Assembly (NCBI GenBank): GCA_009929215.1
Contig: SAAX01000008.1
Coordinates: 1 to 57,078, forward strand
Direction: 5' to 3'
Length of the DNA stretch: 57,078 nucleotides
DNA from: Deltaproteobacteria bacterium
GTDB lineage: Bacteria > Desulfobacterota > Desulfovibrionia > Desulfovibrionales > Desulfovibrionaceae
Shown here: positions 54,397 through 57,078 of the stretch, piece after piece
Position numbering within the stretch: position 1 is the stretch's first letter
How the letters are laid out: each line of letters starts with the position of its first letter
Notes under the pieces: generated by a model
Database searches by the model: none
Told to the model about the DNA's origin: nothing
Seen by the model: the letters and a program-made list of their open reading frames with translations, nothing else
Made by a program: the position numbers and the translations under genes

Positions 54397-54812
54397 TTTC
54401 TGCAAGCATCTCCGCCATGTTGCGCCAGCAGGCTCTTGTGCAACAGGATTCTCCATCCAAAGCCGATGCGCCCGAGATGCAAGCGCAACCTTCGATGATC
54501 GATTCCGAAATCCTCGCTTTCTCCGCCCTGATTCTCCAATTCTCCGTTTAGCCCGGCGGTTTGTTTAACAACCCCGCCGCCATCGTAACCCAAGCCGACG
54601 TTTTCCACGCCCAGCCGGTATGTATGGGGTGAAGGCCGGAACCACTCCGGCCGAAACCATCAGACAGCGCCAGCGGCCGGAAGCCGGAGCACGTTGTGGA
54701 TGTCGTCCGTATCGCCCTGCTCCAGGGTGATCAGCGATCCCGACGCGCCCCAGGGCCGTTCGCGCACTCGGTCGGCATCCACTATCCTCCGCCGCAGGCC
54801 AAGGAGAACCCG
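54397..54812. other. Left boundary region of the mobile element
   Basis: About 415 bases with no gene I can name. Short ORFs exist on both strands (for example 54354-54608 minus, 85 codons or fewer) without family resemblance or good ribosome sites. A minus-strand open stretch near 54668-54785 (reading ASGSLITLEQGDTDDIHNVLRL) looks protein-like and might be the tail of a truncated phage-type gene. Confidence 0.35.
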
Positions 54813-55055
54813 ATGCCGCACGCAACCTCCCGTACCCTTCCCGCAGAGGAAGCCGTTTCAGAAATCGCAACATTGCTTGCGAGGGGCTATCAACGCCTCC
54901 TGCGTGAAGAAGCTTCTCAACTCATTAAAACAAAAAACGAATCTTCCGCAGAAGGACTTGCTATTCAGCCGGAACAGAGCGTTCATGCTCCTGGCGACCA
55001 GAGGCACGCCCCGCCTTCCGCCACAGGAGAATCCAAGCAAGGAGAGGACACATGA
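54813..55055 (+). CDS. Small accessory protein of the recombinase operon
   Basis: 80 residues, unrecognised. A polar, helical N-terminal half (EEAVSEIATLLARGYQRLL) and a Ser/Gly/Gln-rich tail. AAGGAG at 54801-54806 sets the ATG at 54813; the longer ORF from 54696 is not needed. Coupled by ATGA to the DUF2924 gene. Similar small ORFs often precede DUF2924-recombinase pairs. Confidence 0.65.
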   Translation: MPHATSRTLPAEEAVSEIATLLARGYQRLLREEASQLIKTKNESSAEGLAIQPEQSVHAPGDQRHAPPSATGESKQGEDT

Positions 55056-55573
55056 ACCCAGAGACGTACAAGGAGGTCCAAAGCCTCGAGCGAATGACCG
55101 TGGGCGAGTTGAAGGAGAAGTACCTCGATGTTTTCGGCGAGGAGACTCGCTCCAACAACAAGACCTTCCTGAAAAAGCGCATCGCCTGGCGCATTCAGGC
55201 GCTGGCCGAGGGGGACCTGTCGGAACGGGCTCGCAAGCGGGCCAAGGAGCTGGCCCGGGACGCCGACCTCAGAATGCGCGCCCCACGCGATCCGGTGAAG
55301 CCCGGCTCGGCCGAGGCCCGAGCGCGATCGGTCAGAAGCCGCTTGTCTTCAGCCCATGATCCCAGAGTGCCCCTCCCCGGCGTGCTGCTTCACCGGGAAT
55401 ACAAGGGACGCGACATCGTGGTCCGGGTGCTGGACGAGGGTTTCGAGTTCGAGGATCGCCGGTACAAGTCGCTCACGGCCATTGCCCGCGAGGTGACCGG
55501 CGGCAAATGGAACGGCTTCGTCTTCTTCGGTCTGAACAAGTCCGCCACGCAGAAAAACAAGGGGCGCAAATGA
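55052..55573 (+). CDS. DUF2924 family protein
   Basis: 173 residues. Family features: an N-terminal helical region ([35 protein letters not shown]), a basic linker, and a C-terminal beta domain ([53 protein letters not shown]). Found next to large serine recombinases in phages and integrative elements; probably helps the recombinase or binds DNA. Overlaps both neighbours by ATGA. Confidence 0.85.
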   Translation: MNPETYKEVQSLERMTVGELKEKYLDVFGEETRSNNKTFLKKRIAWRIQALAEGDLSERARKRAKELARDADLRMRAPRDPVKPGSAEARARSVRSRLSSAHDPRVPLPGVLLHREYKGRDIVVRVLDEGFEFEDRRYKSLTAIAREVTGGKWNGFVFFGLNKSATQKNKGRK

Positions 55574-57078
55574 CCACTTCCGCCAAAACAGACTCTGGTG
55601 CAATCCGCTGCGCCATTTATACCCGCAAGTCCACCGACGAGGGACTGGAGCAGGAGTTCAACACCCTGGACGCCCAGCGGGAGTCGGCCGAGGCCTACAT
55701 CTCCAGCCAGCGCCACGAGGGCTGGACATGCCTGCCGGATCGATACGATGACGGCGGCTTCTCCGGCGGCAGCCTGGAGCGTCCCGCGCTCAAGCGCCTC
55801 TTGGCGGACATCGAGGCCGGCGGCATTGATTGCGTCGTGGTCTACAAAGTGGACCGTCTCAGCCGCTCCCTGCTCGACTTCTCCCGCCTCATGGAAATCT
55901 TCGATCGCCACGGTGTGAGCTTCGTCTCGGTCACACAGCAATTCAACACCACCCACTCCATGGGCCGGCTGACCCTGAACATCCTGCTCTCCTTCGCCCA
56001 GTTCGAACGCGAGATCATCGCCGAGCGGACCAAAGACAAGATGTGGGCCGCGCGCAGAAAAGGCAAATGGGTCGGCGGCATGCCTGTCCTGGGCTACGAC
56101 GTGGCCGAAGGCGGCGGCCGACTGGAAGTCAACCCCGGGGAGGCCGCACGAGTCAGGGCGATCTTTCAGCTCTACCTGGAACTGGAGTCGCTCCTCCCCT
56201 CGGCGCAAGAGCTTGAGCGCCGAGGCTGGAACAACAAGCGCTGGGTGACCCGCAAGGGCAAGGAGCGCGGCGGGAAGCCGTTCAACAAGAGCACGCTCTT
56301 CCGACTGCTGACCAATCCCATCTACACGGGCAAGGTAGAGTTCCAGGGAACCACCTACGAAGGCGAGCACGAAGCCATTGTGGACATGGAGACCTGGAAG
56401 AAGGTCCAGGCAATTCTTCGGCGCAACCGCCTCAACGGCGGCACCCTCGTCCGCAACAAGTACGGCGCGCTGCTCAAGGGGCTGATCTTCTGCACGCCTT
56501 GCGGCACAGGGATGACGCACTCCTGCGCAAATAAAAAGAACGGCAAGAGTTACCGATATTACGTCTGCCAGACAGCCCAGCAGCGAGGGTGGGCGAAATG
56601 CCCCACGAAATCCGTCAACGCCTACGACATTGAGAGCGCGGTGGTGCAGCACATCAAAGGGCTGGGCACCAACCCGGCGGTTCTGTCGACCACACTCACC
56701 AAGGCCACGGAGCAAGCCGAAGCCCGCCTGCATGAGTTGGAGATGGAGCGGAAAGCAGCGGAGCGGGAACTTAGGCGGCTCCATGCCCAGGTCCGAAAAC
56801 TCCTGGGCGGTAAGTTACCAGCCGGGGCCTCGGAAATCGCGACCGACCGCCTGGCGGATTTGCAGGAGCGGATTCGCACCACCGAGCAGCGCATGACGGC
56901 CATCCAGGAAGAGATCATCGTGCTGGGCAAGACGACCGTCAAAGAGAATGATCTGGCGCAGGCATTGGATAAATACCGGATCAATCCCGGTAATGTGGGT
57001 AGAGGTGATCGGCAGGACGATAATTTTGACGCGATCATCCGTATTGCAGTAAAACACAACAAGGCGGTGCGTATCGGC
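55570..57078 (+). CDS. Large serine recombinase (3' end outside the window)
   Basis: At least 503 residues without a stop. Resolvase domain with nucleophile S21 in [10 protein letters not shown], then [17 protein letters not shown]; a Recombinase domain ([19 protein letters not shown]); zinc-ribbon FCTPCGTGM with a later CPTKS; and a coiled coil ([22 protein letters not shown]). Catalyses integration and excision of the element that begins after tRNA-Asn. The last ~45 visible residues do not resemble the usual C-terminus. The ATG overlaps the DUF2924 stop. Confidence 0.9.
   Translation, partial: MTTSAKTDSGAIRCAIYTRKSTDEGLEQEFNTLDAQRESAEAYISSQRHEGWTCLPDRYDDGGFSGGSLERPALKRLLADIEAGGIDCVVVYKVDRLSRSLLDFSRLMEIFDRHGVSFVSVTQQFNTTHSMGRLTLNILLSFAQFEREIIAERTKDKMWAARRKGKWVGGMPVLGYDVAEGGGRLEVNPGEAARVRAIFQLYLELESLLPSAQELERRGWNNKRWVTRKGKERGGKPFNKSTLFRLLTNPIYTGKVEFQGTTYEGEHEAIVDMETWKKVQAILRRNRLNGGTLVRNKYGALLKGLIFCTPCGTGMTHSCANKKNGKSYRYYVCQTAQQRGWAKCPTKSVNAYDIESAVVQHIKGLGTNPAVLSTTLTKATEQAEARLHELEMERKAAERELRRLHAQVRKLLGGKLPAGASEIATDRLADLQERIRTTEQRMTAIQEEIIVLGKTTVKENDLAQALDKYRINPGNVGRGDRQDDNFDAIIRIAVKHNKAVRIG

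Noticed and set aside
55390..56784. 464-codon minus-strand ORF opposite the recombinase
   Set aside because: Mirror of the recombinase frame, which has all catalytic motifs.

Overview
The window reads as chromosomal DNA from a GC-rich Gram-negative bacterium, most likely a Desulfovibrio-type sulfate reducer (Desulfovibrionaceae). This is an inference from gene content: a PxxKW-type cysteine-rich small protein, a Desulfovibrio-style outer-membrane porin, a secreted dihaem cytochrome c, an RNase E/G with its disordered arm at the N-terminus, a phenylacetate-CoA ligase, and B12 uptake beside precorrin methylation. There is no rRNA operon and no CRISPR array.

Layout. (1) 1-3366: branched-chain amino-acid ABC transporter genes livH-M-G-F, with livH open at the window edge. 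(2) 3460-14940: a mostly co-directional housekeeping run: PxxKW protein, M20 peptidase, mnmG, PilZ protein, CorC-type CBS protein, lnt, prfB (with its programmed +1 frameshift), a degenerate GGDEF protein, a MinD/FlhG ATPase, an HU-type protein and dapA. (3) 14967-24302: a phosphate regulon. phoB-phoR-pstB-phoU runs left and pstS-pstC-pstA runs right from a shared control region carrying two Pho-box-like sites. A large porin follows, with a third such site upstream. (4) 24693-28516: zinc-ribbon protein, gpmI and rsfS, then paaK. (5) 28736-31320: four tRNA genes (Gly, Cys, Gly, Gly), followed by an AT-richer accessory patch with a dihaem cytochrome, a methyltransferase frameshifted at a homopolymer, and a doubtful small membrane protein. 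(6) 31330-34540: a divergent MocR-type regulator (catalytic lysine replaced) and BenE-type transporter, then an isolated 40-residue Trp-rich ORF with its own terminator. (7) 34820-39282: a three-gene glycan or lipid modification module (multi-TM protein, GT2, YdjC deacetylase) and a methyltransferase. (8) 39591-43029: a chemotaxis receptor and a divergent pair that both carry GyrI-like domains. (9) 43030-44055: non-coding, repeat-rich DNA. (10) 44056-48010: a cobalamin riboswitch with terminator, then a BtuCDF-type transporter and cobI. (11) 48048-54174: pgeF, 5-formyl-THF cyclo-ligase, metallophosphoesterase, RNase E/G and queH. (12) 54245-57078: tRNA-Asn and the left end of a mobile element (small protein, DUF2924 protein, large serine recombinase cut by the window end).

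I did not find a clear new defence or biosynthetic system. The best leads are the Trp-rich 40-aa ORF, the three-gene glycan module with an unrecognised membrane protein, the MocR regulator lacking its PLP lysine, the C7-tract methyltransferase, the Pho-box arrangement including the porin, and the nested inverted repeat near 43.9 kb.
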